The position numbers and the translations under genes were made by a program. 64,000 nt of DNA, from the NCBI RefSeq assembly GCF_001552275.1, contig NZ_BCQW01000008.1:1-64000 (forward strand), written 5' to 3'. Below the pieces are notes generated by a model. It saw nothing but the letters and a program-made list of their open reading frames with translations, had not been told where the DNA came from and did not search any database. Source of the DNA: Amphibacillus sediminis NBRC 103570 (GTDB lineage Bacteria; Bacillota; Bacilli; Bacillales; Amphibacillaceae). Below are positions 1 through 9,796 of this stretch, in pieces; position 1 is the first letter of the stretch, and each line of letters opens with the position of its first letter.

Positions 1-139
1 GCACTTACGTGCGCATCGATCAGAATCGATGATCTTTTTATTGCTCGGTTTCAAGCACTAGCTTTTCTTACTTTTTTGTACTGGTTGGTTGATTCAGTTT
101 TCAAAGATCAATCAAGTTATCGAAATCGATAACCATTTA
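1..139 (-). other. rRNA operon leader (5' external spacer), continues off the left edge
   Basis: On the minus strand this stretch follows a strong promoter and carries the TTTGAAAACTGAATC-type sequence (complement near 95-112) that typically precedes 16S or 23S rRNA in Bacillaceae, plus an ATCGAT-rich hairpin at 15-35. No mature rRNA is reached. Synteny agrees, because in B. subtilis bofA is followed by rrnA. The rRNA genes themselves lie outside the window, so this is inference from promoter, motif and gene order. Confidence 0.65.
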
Positions 140-168
140 ATTATACTAAAACACAATAGTAAAGTCAA
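140..168 (-). promoter_or_regulatory. rrn promoter P2 (sigma-A)
   Basis: Reading the minus strand, TTGACT (complement of 163-168) is followed after 17 nt by a perfect TATAAT (complement of 140-145). It is the promoter nearer the rRNA leader. Confidence 0.75.
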
Positions 169-222
169 GTTTTTTTAAATTCAACTTTGCTTTGCATATT
201 TAGTTAAAAATGACGCCTAAAT

Positions 223-251
223 AATATAGCATGATAAATATTAAAAAACAA
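223..251 (-). promoter_or_regulatory. rrn promoter P1 (sigma-A)
   Basis: Reading the minus strand, TTGTTT (complement of 246-251) and TATATT (complement of 223-228) are 17 nt apart, about 83 bp upstream of P2. A tandem pair is the usual arrangement for Bacillus rRNA operons. The rest of 169-416 is very AT-rich and holds no gene. Confidence 0.6.
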
Positions 252-357
252 GTCTTTTTAAAAAAATATTATTATTTTACCCAATAGCTTACGATATAAT
301 CCTCCCTAGAGAAACTACAGAAGATATATAGTTTAGATTTTTTTGGGTGCTTTTTTT

Positions 358-395
358 GCAAAAAAAAAAAGGGGTACTCCTTTTTGATCCTTTTG
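358..395 (-). terminator. probable terminator of the dnaX-recR-bofA operon
   Basis: On the minus strand AAAAAGGAGTACCCC is followed by a run of ten T residues, giving a short GGAG/CCCC-type hairpin with a U tail 22 nt after bofA. The stem is short, so the call is moderate. Confidence 0.4.
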
Positions 396-416
396 TTCTC
401 ATCTCTTTTTCAATAA

Positions 417-668
417 CTAAAGTATAAATAAGTGTAAAGAACTAAGGGCGATAACTCCTGGAATACCTAAAAATCCAGCCAGAGATGCTGTGAATAGATT
501 AATGGGTACATGCAAGCCGAACGAGCCACTAAATAGATTTAAAAAGAAGATACATAATGCTCCAATCGTCACCTTTACTAATGTTTTAGACAGTAATTTA
601 AACGTTTTCCTATGAAACAAGCTAATGAGAATGAGACAGATTATACCTATAATAACCATTGTCTGCAT
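417..668 (-). CDS. bofA: BofA, inhibitor of pro-sigma-K processing
   Basis: BofA is a mother-cell integral membrane protein that, with SpoIVFA, holds the SpoIVFB protease inactive until late sporulation. The product of 83 residues has two hydrophobic segments (about 2-18 and 33-50) and a C-terminal segment containing the LxGxPGV-like stretch typical of the family. The ATG at 668 was chosen because AAGGAG lies just upstream; a TTG at 704 would add 12 residues but has no well-placed ribosome site. It is the last gene of the recR-yaaL-bofA group, as in B. subtilis, and precedes the rRNA promoter. Confidence 0.85.
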   Translation of the reverse strand: MQTMVIIGIICLILISLFHRKTFKLLSKTLVKVTIGALCIFFLNLFSGSFGLHVPINLFTASLAGFLGIPGVIALSSLHLFIL

Positions 669-775
669 GTGATCACTCCTTATTGACTTTCTCTTTTCCT
701 TCAATCTTCCCTAGTACACCTCTACCTTTAAGTTATGAGAGAAGGGCAAAAAAAAGAACGCCCATCATATTTTAG

Positions 776-985
776 CTAATGACGGGCATTAATGTTTCGA
801 TAGCGAGCTTCTCTAAGTAAATAAAAATACTTAGCTTCAGCAATCATTAAATCAAATTGACCAATTTCGCTCGGTTCCACACTTCGTTCGATAATTCCTT
901 TTAACTTAACCCATTCGGATTGTAAACGGAGTATCTCTTCAAGCAAAGCATCTTCTACTACTTTCCGTTTCTTTCTAAACCCCAT
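776..985 (-). CDS. yaaL: YaaL, DUF2508 family protein
   Basis: This is a small, charged, mostly helical protein of 69 residues with no membrane segment. Function is not established. The family sits between recR and bofA in Bacillus, and that position and the size are conserved here. GGAAG lies 8 nt before the ATG. The gene starts 13 bp after recR on the same strand, so it is almost certainly cotranscribed with recR, and a recombination-linked role is only a guess from context. Confidence 0.8.
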   Translation of the reverse strand: MGFRKKRKVVEDALLEEILRLQSEWVKLKGIIERSVEPSEIGQFDLMIAEAKYFYLLREARYRNINARH

Positions 986-998
986 TCAGCCACTTCCT

Positions 999-1595
999 TT
1001 ATAGTTCACGTCTTCCTTCTAAAGCTTTTGATAGTGTGACTTCATCAGCGTATTCTAAATCTCCACCCATCGGCAAACCATGAGCAATTCGGGTTATTCG
1101 AATCCCTGTTGGCTTGACTAATCGAGATATATACATGGCTGTCGCCTCTCCTTCAATATTAGGATTTGTCGCTAAAATTAACTCTTTCACTTGTTCATCC
1201 TTGAGACGGTTTAATAAAGAAGGAACATTAATATCTTCCGGTCCTATTCCATCCATTGGTGATATAGCACCATTTAACACATGGTATTTCCCGTTGTATT
1301 CTCGCATTTTCTCCATTGCAATCACATCTTTAGGATCCTGAACAACACAAATGACAGATTCATCTCTTGATTGATCCTGACAAATAACACAAGGATCTTG
1401 GTCAGTTATATGACCACAAATATTGCAATGGGTTAGCTCTCTTTTTGCGTTAACTAGTGCTTTAGCAAAGTCTAATACATCGTCTTCCTTCATATTTAGT
1501 ACAAAAAAAGCCAGTCGGACCGCTGTTTTCGGTCCAATGCCTGGCAGCTTAGTAAAGCTATCTACTAGCTTTGAAATTGGTTCTGGATAATACAC
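999..1595 (-). CDS. recR: Recombination protein RecR
   Basis: RecR works with RecF and RecO to load RecA at single-stranded gaps. The 198-residue product has the N-terminal helix-hairpin-helix region ([10 protein letters not shown]), a four-cysteine zinc finger at about residues 57-72 (CNIC then CVIC) and a Toprim domain beginning at about residue 80 (VVQDPKD). It starts at GTG with AGGAGGGG 5 nt upstream. It lies 11 bp after ebfC, and dnaX-ebfC-recR is a widely conserved operon linking clamp loading and recombination. Confidence 0.95.
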   Translation of the reverse strand: MYYPEPISKLVDSFTKLPGIGPKTAVRLAFFVLNMKEDDVLDFAKALVNAKRELTHCNICGHITDQDPCVICQDQSRDESVICVVQDPKDVIAMEKMREYNGKYHVLNGAISPMDGIGPEDINVPSLLNRLKDEQVKELILATNPNIEGEATAMYISRLVKPTGIRITRIAHGLPMGGDLEYADEVTLSKALEGRREL

Positions 1596-1606
1596 AATTA
1601 CCCCTC

Positions 1607-1933
1607 CTAGAACATTCCTCCGGGTAAATTCATCCCTTGGGTAAACTTGCCCATTGTTTCATTTGATTGATCATCTACTTTTGTAAGAACTTCATTAGTT
1701 GCGGCAATAATAAGATCTTGAAGCATCTCAACATCATCCGGATCAACAACCTCTTCTTTTATCTCTACTTCAAGAATTTCTTTCTTTCCGTTAGCTACAA
1801 CTTTTACCATGCCACCGCCGGCTGTTGCTTCAAAGGTCATTGCTTGAAGTTCTTCTTGAGCCTTTAGCATATCTTTTTGCATTTTTTGCATTTGCTTCAT
1901 CATTTTATTCATGTTTCCCATATTTCCTCGCAT
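1607..1933 (-). CDS. ebfC: YbaB/EbfC family nucleoid-associated protein
   Basis: This small dimeric DNA-binding protein is known as YaaK in B. subtilis. At 108 residues it is the usual family size. A methionine- and glutamine-rich N-terminal helix ([12 protein letters not shown]) is followed by the conserved [12 protein letters not shown] core and an acidic VDPDDVEML segment. AAGGAGG lies upstream of the ATG. The gene sits between dnaX and recR with short gaps on both sides. Confidence 0.93.
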   Translation of the reverse strand: MRGNMGNMNKMMKQMQKMQKDMLKAQEELQAMTFEATAGGGMVKVVANGKKEILEVEIKEEVVDPDDVEMLQDLIIAATNEVLTKVDDQSNETMGKFTQGMNLPGGMF

Positions 1934-1966
1934 TTGGAAATTCCTCCTTAGGTTTATTAAATTTAA

Positions 1967-3673
1967 TTACTCGTCATGTATTTCTAATAAATCATCGCCG
2001 ACAAGCTTTCGAGCCTCAGTCACTAAAGGTTCATCTAAATCTGATCTTGACTCTTCTGTGTCTTTCTGCTCTGGTGATTGTTGGCGTTGTTTCTCAATAA
2101 ATTCCTGACGTACCTCCAACCAATTGGCTTCAGGAATCGGTATAATGGTTGTTGACTGGCCCAATAAATCATACAATAAACCTTCTATTGTCTCTTGGTG
2201 ATCAAGTGCAAGCGAGCAATGGATCTCATATTTAAATGCAATGATCACTGAATCCTCTGACGCAGCACTCGGCTTAGCATCTTGTAAAGTAGCATGAGCA
2301 GGGGCATTTTGCTGCTTTAGCATCTGCATAAAGCTTGCCCATTTGCTTTGGACACGTTTTAAGTAAGTTTTTTCTGCTTGCTCTAAAACTTGACGTACAC
2401 GCTCCAAAGGAATTCTGTAACCATTTTTTGAAAAGGTTGGACTCTTTTTTGGCTTAGTATGCTGTTCTTCTATCTGCTTGAGTTGATTGCCTTTTTGCTT
2501 TAAACCTGTTAGTTCTTTTTCTAGTTTAGCAAGCTTTTCTGTTAACTGCAAAATTTGCTGATCATCTATTTGATGACCTTGGGATTCATTTTTTTGCTCA
2601 GTTACTTTCAGGATAGCAATTTCTAAAAAAACTTTAGGACTATTCGTCCACTTCATATTCTGTTGACACTGATTGAATTCATTAATGGCTTGTTGTATCC
2701 AATTAACAGTAATGGTTTCAGCAAGCTCCTTAAATGCATCGTCTACAATAGCCCTTTCCATGATATCTTCTAAATTAGGCGCACTCTTCGCTAATAGTAA
2801 ATCACGCAAAAAATAGATTAAGTCATGAACAAGTCTACCCGTATCCTTACCATCTCGGATAAAGCTGTCGATGAGCTTTAATGCTTTTGGCGTATCATGG
2901 TGGTACAATCGTTGAATAAATTGAATTAGCTTATCTTGCGAAACAGACCCAGTTACAGCAAGCACGTCTTCTAATTCCACCTGCCCATCACTGTAAGAAA
3001 TGGCTTGATCTAATATACTTAATGCATCTCGCATACCACCTTCGGCAGCAAGGGCCACAGCATGATAAGCAGGTTCAGTCACAGTCGTACCCTCACGACT
3101 CATTATGTCCTGCATTCTTCCAATGATATCATGGTTAGATATACGCTTAAAATCAAACCGTTGACAGCGTGAAATAATGGTTAGTGGGATCTTATGTGGC
3201 TCAGTTGTAGCTAAAATAAAAACGACATGTTTCGGTGGTTCCTCTAAAGTCTTTAATAGCGCATTAAAAGCCCCTATAGAAAGCATATGTACCTCATCAA
3301 TAATATACACCTTATAGGTTACAGAACTTGGTGCGTATTTGACTTTATCTCTTATATCACGAATTTGCTCTACTCCATTGTTAGAGGCAGCATCGATTTC
3401 CATCACATCACTAATGGCTCCTGTCTGTATACCGATGCATGCATCACATTTACCGCATGGATCCTTTACAGGTGCTTCACGACAATTTATGGCTTTGGCA
3501 AAAATTTTGGCTGCGGTTGTTTTACCGGTACCACGAGGCCCTGAAAATAAATAGGCATGTGAAAACTTATCCTTAGCAATAGCATTTTGTAATGTTCGAG
3601 TAATATGGGATTGTCCAACAACATCAGCAAAGCTTTGTGGTCGCCATACGCGATAAAGGGCTTGGTAGCTCAT
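1967..3673 (-). CDS. dnaX: DNA polymerase III subunits gamma/tau
   Basis: DnaX is the clamp-loader ATPase that places the DnaN sliding clamp on DNA and ties polymerases to the DnaB helicase. The 568-residue product shows Walker A GPRGTGKT (45-52), zinc-binding cysteines at 64, 73, 76 and 79, the Walker B region DEVHML and the arginine-finger region SRCQRF. The C-terminal third is coiled-coil and charged, as expected for the tau tail. No internal frameshift signal was identified. It heads the dnaX-ebfC-recR operon. Confidence 0.96.
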   Translation of the reverse strand: MSYQALYRVWRPQSFADVVGQSHITRTLQNAIAKDKFSHAYLFSGPRGTGKTTAAKIFAKAINCREAPVKDPCGKCDACIGIQTGAISDVMEIDAASNNGVEQIRDIRDKVKYAPSSVTYKVYIIDEVHMLSIGAFNALLKTLEEPPKHVVFILATTEPHKIPLTIISRCQRFDFKRISNHDIIGRMQDIMSREGTTVTEPAYHAVALAAEGGMRDALSILDQAISYSDGQVELEDVLAVTGSVSQDKLIQFIQRLYHHDTPKALKLIDSFIRDGKDTGRLVHDLIYFLRDLLLAKSAPNLEDIMERAIVDDAFKELAETITVNWIQQAINEFNQCQQNMKWTNSPKVFLEIAILKVTEQKNESQGHQIDDQQILQLTEKLAKLEKELTGLKQKGNQLKQIEEQHTKPKKSPTFSKNGYRIPLERVRQVLEQAEKTYLKRVQSKWASFMQMLKQQNAPAHATLQDAKPSAASEDSVIIAFKYEIHCSLALDHQETIEGLLYDLLGQSTTIIPIPEANWLEVRQEFIEKQRQQSPEQKDTEESRSDLDEPLVTEARKLVGDDLLEIHDE

Positions 3674-3840
3674 TTTTTGCCTAATCCTCTCTAATTGGAT
3701 TTCCTTTCTTATTATAACTGAAATTGAATGCGAATGTGAATAGTTATCCTAAACAACTGATAGCTCTTTTTATTCGTAACGATCACTCTCAGACACACAA
3801 ATGGTTGCAAACGTCTTTATGTAGTTACTTTTATATAGAC

Positions 3841-3870
3841 AAAAACCCTTACCACGAATGGCAAGGGATT
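3841..3870 (-). terminator. terminator of the SRP RNA
   Basis: On the minus strand CCCTTGCC and GGTAAGGG form an 8-bp stem with a 6-nt loop followed by TTTTT. It lies immediately after the SRP RNA. Confidence 0.75.
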
Positions 3871-3883
3871 GACTAACAATTAT

Positions 3884-4160
3884 AACGCCGTGCACCCATC
3901 CTTGATAACAACACTCCAAGCGTTACACAAGTTCATGGCTCAGCCTAGGCTTCCCTGCGGCACACGAGAAAAAACCGCTTACTGCTGCTTCCTTCCGGAC
4001 CTGACAGGATTCACGGGCTCCCGTTGCGCAGGACCCAAGCGTCAACACCAATTCGTTATGGCAGACCTTAAAATGTTGTACCTCAAATGGGAATTCAGTC
4101 TCGCTACAGCGGATTGCGAGTAAAGGGCACCGCTACCTCCCCACCTAGCACGGCAAGATT
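3884..4160 (-). ncRNA. ffs: Signal recognition particle RNA (scRNA, long Bacillus type)
   Basis: The SRP RNA binds Ffh and targets membrane proteins. The diagnostic apical domain is present on the minus strand, including GTCAGGTCCGGAAGGAAGCA (near 3983-4003) and GGTCCTGCGCAACGGGA. The ends GCCGTGC (complement of 4148-4154) and GCACGGC can pair to close the molecule. The length of about 275 nt and the Alu-domain segment GGGGAGGTAGCGGTGCCC match the long form of Bacillus rather than the 4.5S form. It sits between tadA and dnaX, as in B. subtilis. Ends are accurate to a few nucleotides. Confidence 0.95.
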
Positions 4161-4233
4161 GCTAACAAAAATTAATATGCGTCTTTTCCGACGCATGTAT
4201 TAGTATAAATCGTTTAGTACAAAAATGCAAATC

Positions 4234-4764
<531 letters not shown>

Positions 4765-4844
4765 TTAGTTTTAAGGTTAGTCTGTGCCACAGAGCTAAGT
4801 TGAGATTGGAGCATGTGCCCCTTTCAACAGATATTTAGTAGAAC

Positions 4845-4890
4845 ACAAACTCACGATCAGATGCTTCGCCCTATCATTGTGAGTTTTTTG
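4845..4890 (+). other. hairpin with T-tract between tadA and yaaH
   Basis: AAACTCAC (4847-4854) and GTGAGTTT (4879-4886) form an 8-bp stem, and TTTTTT follows on the plus strand. No plus-strand gene ends just upstream, so it may be an attenuator-like element in the yaaH leader or a terminator for antisense transcription. Confidence 0.35.
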
Positions 4891-4998
4891 AACAAGCCTT
4901 TATGGCTTAGTTTAACAAATTTCATTTAAAAAAAGTACTTCAATGAGCGAATCACGCATAGGCTTAGAAAAGAATGAACGATGTGAGGAGGAAAGCGT

Positions 4999-6285
4999 GT
5001 GCAAATTTATTCTGTTGAGCAAGGGGATACGGTTTACAGTATTGCTAATCAATTTGGTTCAACTGTAGCAGCTATTGTTGACGCCAATGAATTGGAAGCC
5101 CCAAATCAGCTTGTTGTTGGTCAAGCATTAGTGATCCCTGTTGTTGGACAGTTTTATTTTGTCCAACCAGGTGATAGCTTGTTTAGTATTGGTCAACGAT
5201 TTGGTATTAGTCCGACTGAGCTAGCCAATATTAATGCCATTGATCCTAATCAACCACTTCCGGTTGGCCTAAGATTATATATACCAGAACAAGTAAAACA
5301 ATTAATTGAAACGAATGCCTATGTTGAACCAATTGGTGATACTGTCTCAGAAACATTGATTAATGCAACTAGAAAGCATGCCGAGCTACTCACCTACCTA
5401 TCTCTCTTTAGTTACCAAGTTAACCGTGATGGAACTTTACGTCCACCACTTCTTGATAACTTTAGACAGATCGCTGAGGAGAACCAAGCTGCTTTATCAC
5501 TCGTTGTAACGAATTTGGAAGAAGGGGCTTTTAGTGATGAGCTGGGAAGCTTAATTGTTAATGATAGAGCCATCCAAGAAACTTTACTGAATAACATTAT
5601 TGAAACAGCAAGGGCCGGCGGCTATCGTGATGTCCATTTTGACTTAGAGTTTTTACCGCCTGCAGATCGTGAAGCCTATAATAATTTCTTGCGTTATGCT
5701 AAATCACGTTTAAGTGAGGAAGGTTTATTAATGTCAACCGCACTTGCACCAAAGGTAAGTGCGACTCAAGAAGGTCCTTGGTATGAAGCACATGATTACA
5801 GGGCACATGGAGAAATAGCGGACTTTGTCATTCTGATGACCTATGAATGGGGTTACAGTGGTGGTCCCCCAATGGCTGTTTCACCTATTGACCAAGTAGA
5901 GCGAGTTGTAGATTATGCCTTAACAGAGATGCCAGCCAATAAAATTATGTTAGGTCAAAATTTATACGGCTATGATTGGACATTACCTTATCAGCCAGGT
6001 GGAGAATACGCTCGAGCGATAAGTCCTCAGCAAGGCATTGCACTAGCTCGTGATCATAATCAAGCTATTTCATTTGATCCAGTTGCTCAAGCCCCTTATT
6101 TTCACTATGTCGACACAGAGGGAAATGAGCATGAGGTTTGGTTTGAAGACGCAAGATCGATTCAGGCTAAATTTGATTTAATCAGAGAAAAAGGTTTACG
6201 AGGGATTAGTTATTGGAAATTAGGTTTAGCTTTTCCCCAAAATTGGCTCTTGCTTGAAGACCAATTTAACATTAATAAATATTAA
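4999..6285 (+). CDS. yaaH: Spore cortex N-acetylglucosaminidase YaaH/SleL
   Basis: This enzyme is deposited in the spore and degrades muropeptides of cortex peptidoglycan during germination. The 428-residue product has two N-terminal LysM repeats (about 1-48 and 50-96) and a glycoside hydrolase 18 domain (about 110-420) with the catalytic DVHFDLEF segment near residue 215. It is nearly collinear with B. subtilis YaaH (SafA-like LysM plus GH18). It starts at GTG with GAGGAGG upstream. A CATAGGCT near 4966 resembles a sigma-E minus-10 box, but this is weak. There is no signal peptide, which fits coat targeting. Confidence 0.92.
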   Translation: MQIYSVEQGDTVYSIANQFGSTVAAIVDANELEAPNQLVVGQALVIPVVGQFYFVQPGDSLFSIGQRFGISPTELANINAIDPNQPLPVGLRLYIPEQVKQLIETNAYVEPIGDTVSETLINATRKHAELLTYLSLFSYQVNRDGTLRPPLLDNFRQIAEENQAALSLVVTNLEEGAFSDELGSLIVNDRAIQETLLNNIIETARAGGYRDVHFDLEFLPPADREAYNNFLRYAKSRLSEEGLLMSTALAPKVSATQEGPWYEAHDYRAHGEIADFVILMTYEWGYSGGPPMAVSPIDQVERVVDYALTEMPANKIMLGQNLYGYDWTLPYQPGGEYARAISPQQGIALARDHNQAISFDPVAQAPYFHYVDTEGNEHEVWFEDARSIQAKFDLIREKGLRGISYWKLGLAFPQNWLLLEDQFNINKY

Positions 6286-6287
6286 CT

Positions 6288-6325
6288 AACCCCGCCTATC
6301 ACTGATAAAGCGGGGTTGCTTTTTC
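6288..6325 (+). terminator. terminator of yaaH
   Basis: AACCCCGC (6288-6295) pairs with GCGGGGTT (6310-6317), followed by GCTTTTTC. Confidence 0.75.
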
Positions 6326-6361
6326 AGAGGGAATGGAATGCCTAGTCAGTAAGGTCTGTGA

Positions 6362-6877
6362 TTACGAATTAAGCAGTCGTAATGATTCACGGTTAAATGC
6401 TTCGAGGTCGTCAGGTGTACGACTGGTAACAAGTTGCTCTCGATCGACAACAACCTCTTGATCAAGGAAATCGGCCTTAGCATACTCCATATCAACTTTT
6501 ATAGAGTTAAATCCCGTTGCTTTTCTTCCCTCAAGTGTCTTAGCAGTAATGAGCAACTGAGGGCCATGACAAATAGCAAAAACGGGCTTTTGAGCCTCCA
6601 TAAATCCTTTGGCAAATTGTACAAATCGGTGATCTCCCCGTAATATATCAGGTGAGAATCCTCCCGGAATGAATAAGGCATCAAATTCCTCTATCTTAAC
6701 CTGATCAATCCCCCGTTCTACCTTAAGTTGAACTTTTTGATTTTTTCCCGTTACAGTAACACCTTCTTCCTTACCAATCGTTACCACTTGATGTCCCGCC
6801 TCTTGAAATGACTCAACTGGTGAGGTGTATTCAATATCTTCAAATAAATCAGCAATAACAACAGCAATCTGCTTCAT
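6362..6877 (-). CDS. DJ-1/PfpI family protein (protease/deglycase-like)
   Basis: The 171-residue product is a single-domain class I glutamine amidotransferase-like fold. Visible motifs are the nucleophile elbow AICHG with Cys103 and His104, and the acidic residue Glu13 in DLFEDIEY that supports the cysteine in DJ-1/PfpI proteins. Family members have been described as intracellular proteases, protein deglycases or stress proteins, and the true substrate cannot be told from sequence. It is a lone minus-strand gene convergent with yaaH and divergent from the germination operon. Confidence 0.85.
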   Translation of the reverse strand: MKQIAVVIADLFEDIEYTSPVESFQEAGHQVVTIGKEEGVTVTGKNQKVQLKVERGIDQVKIEEFDALFIPGGFSPDILRGDHRFVQFAKGFMEAQKPVFAICHGPQLLITAKTLEGRKATGFNSIKVDMEYAKADFLDQEVVVDREQLVTSRTPDDLEAFNRESLRLLNS

Positions 6878-6965
6878 ATTCGATCCGCTCCTTTATCTTG
6901 TGATCTATTTGTTTAAGGTATACCCATGTATAGATAGGTTAAAACTATCCAGACTAATTTTATAA

Positions 6966-7184
6966 AAAGTGAAACTTCATTCAGTGGGGGTTTCAACGCA
7001 TAGGATGTGCTCGTGCAGACGTTGCGACACGACGTCGCGAACTTACCTCTCTCCTCCACTGAACGTTAGTTGAACCAATCGGGCCGTTACGGGCTGTTGG
7101 ATCTCCCACATAGAAATGACGTGTTCCCTTATTTCTTGAACTCGGAGTCTTACAAAAGCCCCAGACAGTTACACGGCGATAAAA
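6966..7184 (+). repeat. modular intergenic repeat, copy R1 (modules C-D-A)
   Basis: This copy begins AAAGTGAAACTTCATTCAGT and ends TTACACGGCGATAAAA. It carries module C (TAGGATGTGCTCGTGCAGAC, bounded by CAGTGGGGG and a CCACTGAAC arm), module D (TGAACCAATCGGGCCGTTA) and a shortened module A (CATAGAAATGACGTGTTCCC onward, missing the CGATGGGGCGAG part). It ends at the gerA Shine-Dalgarno sequence. Open frames through it are not genes. Confidence 0.85.
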
Positions 7185-7198
7185 GGGGGTGAATCGGA

Positions 7199-8689
7199 TT
7201 GCAAAATCGTAGAAAAAAGGCAAAAGGTAATGAATTTGGAGTAGAAAATAAACTGAGTTCAGACTTAGTGGCAAATATAGACTTGCTCAAGCATTGCTTT
7301 TCTTACGGTAAAAATAATGATTTTTCAATGAGAGTTTTCCAAGCAAAATATAATCAAAAGGATGTGTTGCTATGTTATTATGCCTCTCTAGTTAACAGCG
7401 ACAAAATTGAGCAAACAATTATTCGGCCATTGTTAGAGCAGTCTGGATCATCACTCTATCATGTTATTATTCCCGAAAGTGTTAAAGTCACATCAAATTT
7501 AAATGAAATTCAAGATCATATGACTAGTGGAAAGGCCATAATGCTTATGGAAGATGACCCGATTGCTTATTCAATCGATGTCTCTAATTTCGAGCATAGA
7601 GGGATTAGTCAGTCAGAAAATGAAAGTGTTGTACGTGGTCCTAAGGAGGCTTTTACTGAATCACTTCGTGTCAATATTTCACTTGTACGTAAGCGAGTAC
7701 GTAATCACAACTTGATGACCGAAGTGAAAAAAGTTGGTGACCGTTCAACGCAAGATGTTCAACTACTTTATATTGATAACTTGGTCAATGATAAATTACT
7801 TGAGGAGGTTAAGGAAAAGTTAGATGCGATTAAAGTCGGTAATGTTCAAAATTTAGAATTATTAGAGCAATATATTGAGGATCGTCCCTATTCCATATTT
7901 CCCAGTATTTATTATACAGAACGGCCAGATAATGCCGCTATTTACTTAGAGCGTGGGCATATTATTCTTTTAATGGAGAGTTCTGCTGCTTGCTTGATTG
8001 TACCCATTACATTTTGGTCTTTTATCCATAACCCCGAGGATCGCTATATGCGGGTTATTTTTGGTAATTTCACGAGAGGCGTTCGTTTTTTAGCCTTATT
8101 TTTGACGACAATGATCTCAGCCATCTATGTTGCCTTAGCTAATTTTCATAGTCAAATGATCCCGCCTGATCTATTACTTGCCATTACAGTAACTCGAGAG
8201 CGTGTTCCCTTTCCGCTTATTTTAGAAGTGCTGATTATGGAGGTCGCTTTTGAGCTGATTAGAGAAGCAGGTATACGCATTCCAAATCCATTGGGTCCCA
8301 CGATCGGGATTGTTGGAGCGCTTATCTTAGGACAAGCTGCAGTAGAAGCCAATATTATTAGCCCAATTATTGTGATCGTTTCAGCCTTATCTGGGTTAAC
8401 ATCATTCGCCATCAGTGATCCGAGCTTTAATTATACGGTTCGAATCACGCGTTTTATTTTTATTTTATCAGCAGGCTTTTTCGGTATGTACAGCTTGGTT
8501 ATGGCCTTTACAATTTGGTTTATGTACGCTGTCTCATTGAAATCCTTTGGTATCCCTTACTTTGCTCCCTTAGCACCGATCTATCTATCAAATCAAGATA
8601 CTTATTTTAGAAAAGCCATGCGTAAAGAAAAATGGCGACCGGGTTATTTGTTGCCCAAAGATCTCCAGTCAGCTCGGAAAGATAAATAA
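7199..8689 (+). CDS. Spore germination receptor subunit A (GerA family)
   Basis: The A subunit of a nutrient germinant receptor sits in the inner spore membrane and opens as an ion channel when germinants bind. The 496-residue product has a soluble N-terminal half (about 1-240) with the family stretch FPSIYYTERPD, then five or so membrane segments from about residue 255 to 470, with GPTIGIVGALILGQAAVEA conserved. It starts at TTG with GGGGGTG 8 nt upstream. It heads an A-B-C-D operon on the strand opposite to most neighbours. Which receptor (GerA, GerB or GerK type) cannot be decided. Confidence 0.93.
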   Translation: MQNRRKKAKGNEFGVENKLSSDLVANIDLLKHCFSYGKNNDFSMRVFQAKYNQKDVLLCYYASLVNSDKIEQTIIRPLLEQSGSSLYHVIIPESVKVTSNLNEIQDHMTSGKAIMLMEDDPIAYSIDVSNFEHRGISQSENESVVRGPKEAFTESLRVNISLVRKRVRNHNLMTEVKKVGDRSTQDVQLLYIDNLVNDKLLEEVKEKLDAIKVGNVQNLELLEQYIEDRPYSIFPSIYYTERPDNAAIYLERGHIILLMESSAACLIVPITFWSFIHNPEDRYMRVIFGNFTRGVRFLALFLTTMISAIYVALANFHSQMIPPDLLLAITVTRERVPFPLILEVLIMEVAFELIREAGIRIPNPLGPTIGIVGALILGQAAVEANIISPIIVIVSALSGLTSFAISDPSFNYTVRITRFIFILSAGFFGMYSLVMAFTIWFMYAVSLKSFGIPYFAPLAPIYLSNQDTYFRKAMRKEKWRPGYLLPKDLQSARKDK

Positions 8690-8698
8690 AGGAAGAGG

Positions 8699-9796
8699 AT
8701 GACAATGAAAGTAGATAAGAAATTAGCAGCTTTTGAAATGTTTTCTCTAACGATGATCTTAATTGCACTAAAGCTAACCGACACAACACCATCCTTATTC
8801 GCACAAAAAGCTCAAAATGCCTTTTGGTATATTCCGCTGCTTGCCTTTATTGTCATACTCCCAAGCCTTCTAATCCTGCTCTATTTACTAAAGCACTATC
8901 AAGCTAAGCACCTCATTAATTTATTGGAAATTTTGCTAGGCAATAAGTTAGGTAAAGCTATTGGCTTTATTTTTTTACTTTTGAACATAACATTTATATC
9001 CTTAGATAGTCGCAATTATGTTGAACAAATAAGAAATTTATACTTTTTGAACTCTTCGACCCTTATTATTTTTGTACTCTTTACGATAATTTGTATTTTC
9101 GGGGCGATTCGAGGTATTGAAGTGATCGGATATACGGCGAAGATCTTTTTTCCGTTTATCTTTATTAGCTTTTTTTTGTTGGCTTTTCTAATATATGAAG
9201 AATTGGTCTGGGACCGTATTTTTCCTATCTTCGGGTCAGGACTCCCATTAATTGTCGAAGAGAGTCTGTTAAAAGGATCGATATATAGTGATTTTATCCT
9301 TCTAACTATGGGCTATTCAGCCTTTCGAAAGTCACATGACTTCAATACCGGGGGCTTAGTTGGATTACTATTCGCTATTGGCGTTATTACTTTTTTCTTT
9401 TTGATCTATGCTGTTGTCTTTGACTATAATTCGATTGAAAAAATTTCATTTCCTTTTCATGAAATTACGCAATACGTTAATTTAGGGGATTTCTTTACAA
9501 ATATTGAAACGTTTTTTATGGTTTTTTGGTTATTAGCTACTTTTATTCGATTTATTCTACTTCTTTACTTGCTGACATGGCTTTTTGGGGCGATCTTCAA
9601 TATCAAGCACTTTGAGCTATTAATACTGCCAATGGGCTATTTAGTTATGGTGGTCGGTTTAGTCCCTGATAACTCTGTCGTGAACGAGCTCATTTACCGT
9701 AACCAATTATTAAATTTAATGACCCCGATTATAATGGGGTTTCCATTGGTATTACTGCTCATTCATTTATTTAAGCGAAAGAAGGTGGAAAATTGA
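8699..9796 (+). CDS. Spore germination receptor subunit B (GerB/APC family)
   Basis: The B subunit is the amino-acid/polyamine/organocation-like transporter homologue that binds the germinant in GerA-type receptors. The 365-residue product is almost entirely hydrophobic, with about ten membrane segments, and matches the usual length. AAAGGA precedes the ATG at 8699; a second in-frame ATG two codons later is equally possible. It follows subunit A by 9 bp and its stop codon overlaps the start of subunit C (TTGA). Confidence 0.92.
   Translation: MTMKVDKKLAAFEMFSLTMILIALKLTDTTPSLFAQKAQNAFWYIPLLAFIVILPSLLILLYLLKHYQAKHLINLLEILLGNKLGKAIGFIFLLLNITFISLDSRNYVEQIRNLYFLNSSTLIIFVLFTIICIFGAIRGIEVIGYTAKIFFPFIFISFFLLAFLIYEELVWDRIFPIFGSGLPLIVEESLLKGSIYSDFILLTMGYSAFRKSHDFNTGGLVGLLFAIGVITFFFLIYAVVFDYNSIEKISFPFHEITQYVNLGDFFTNIETFFMVFWLLATFIRFILLLYLLTWLFGAIFNIKHFELLILPMGYLVMVVGLVPDNSVVNELIYRNQLLNLMTPIIMGFPLVLLLIHLFKRKKVEN

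Noticed and set aside
3869-4123. Plus-strand frame of 84 codons before tadA
   Set aside because: It is antisense to the SRP RNA.
6993-7274. Open reading frame of 93 codons on the minus strand
   Set aside because: It lies mostly inside repeat copy R1 and the start of gerA; a similar frame in copy R2 (15809-16102) shows it is a property of the repeat, not a gene.
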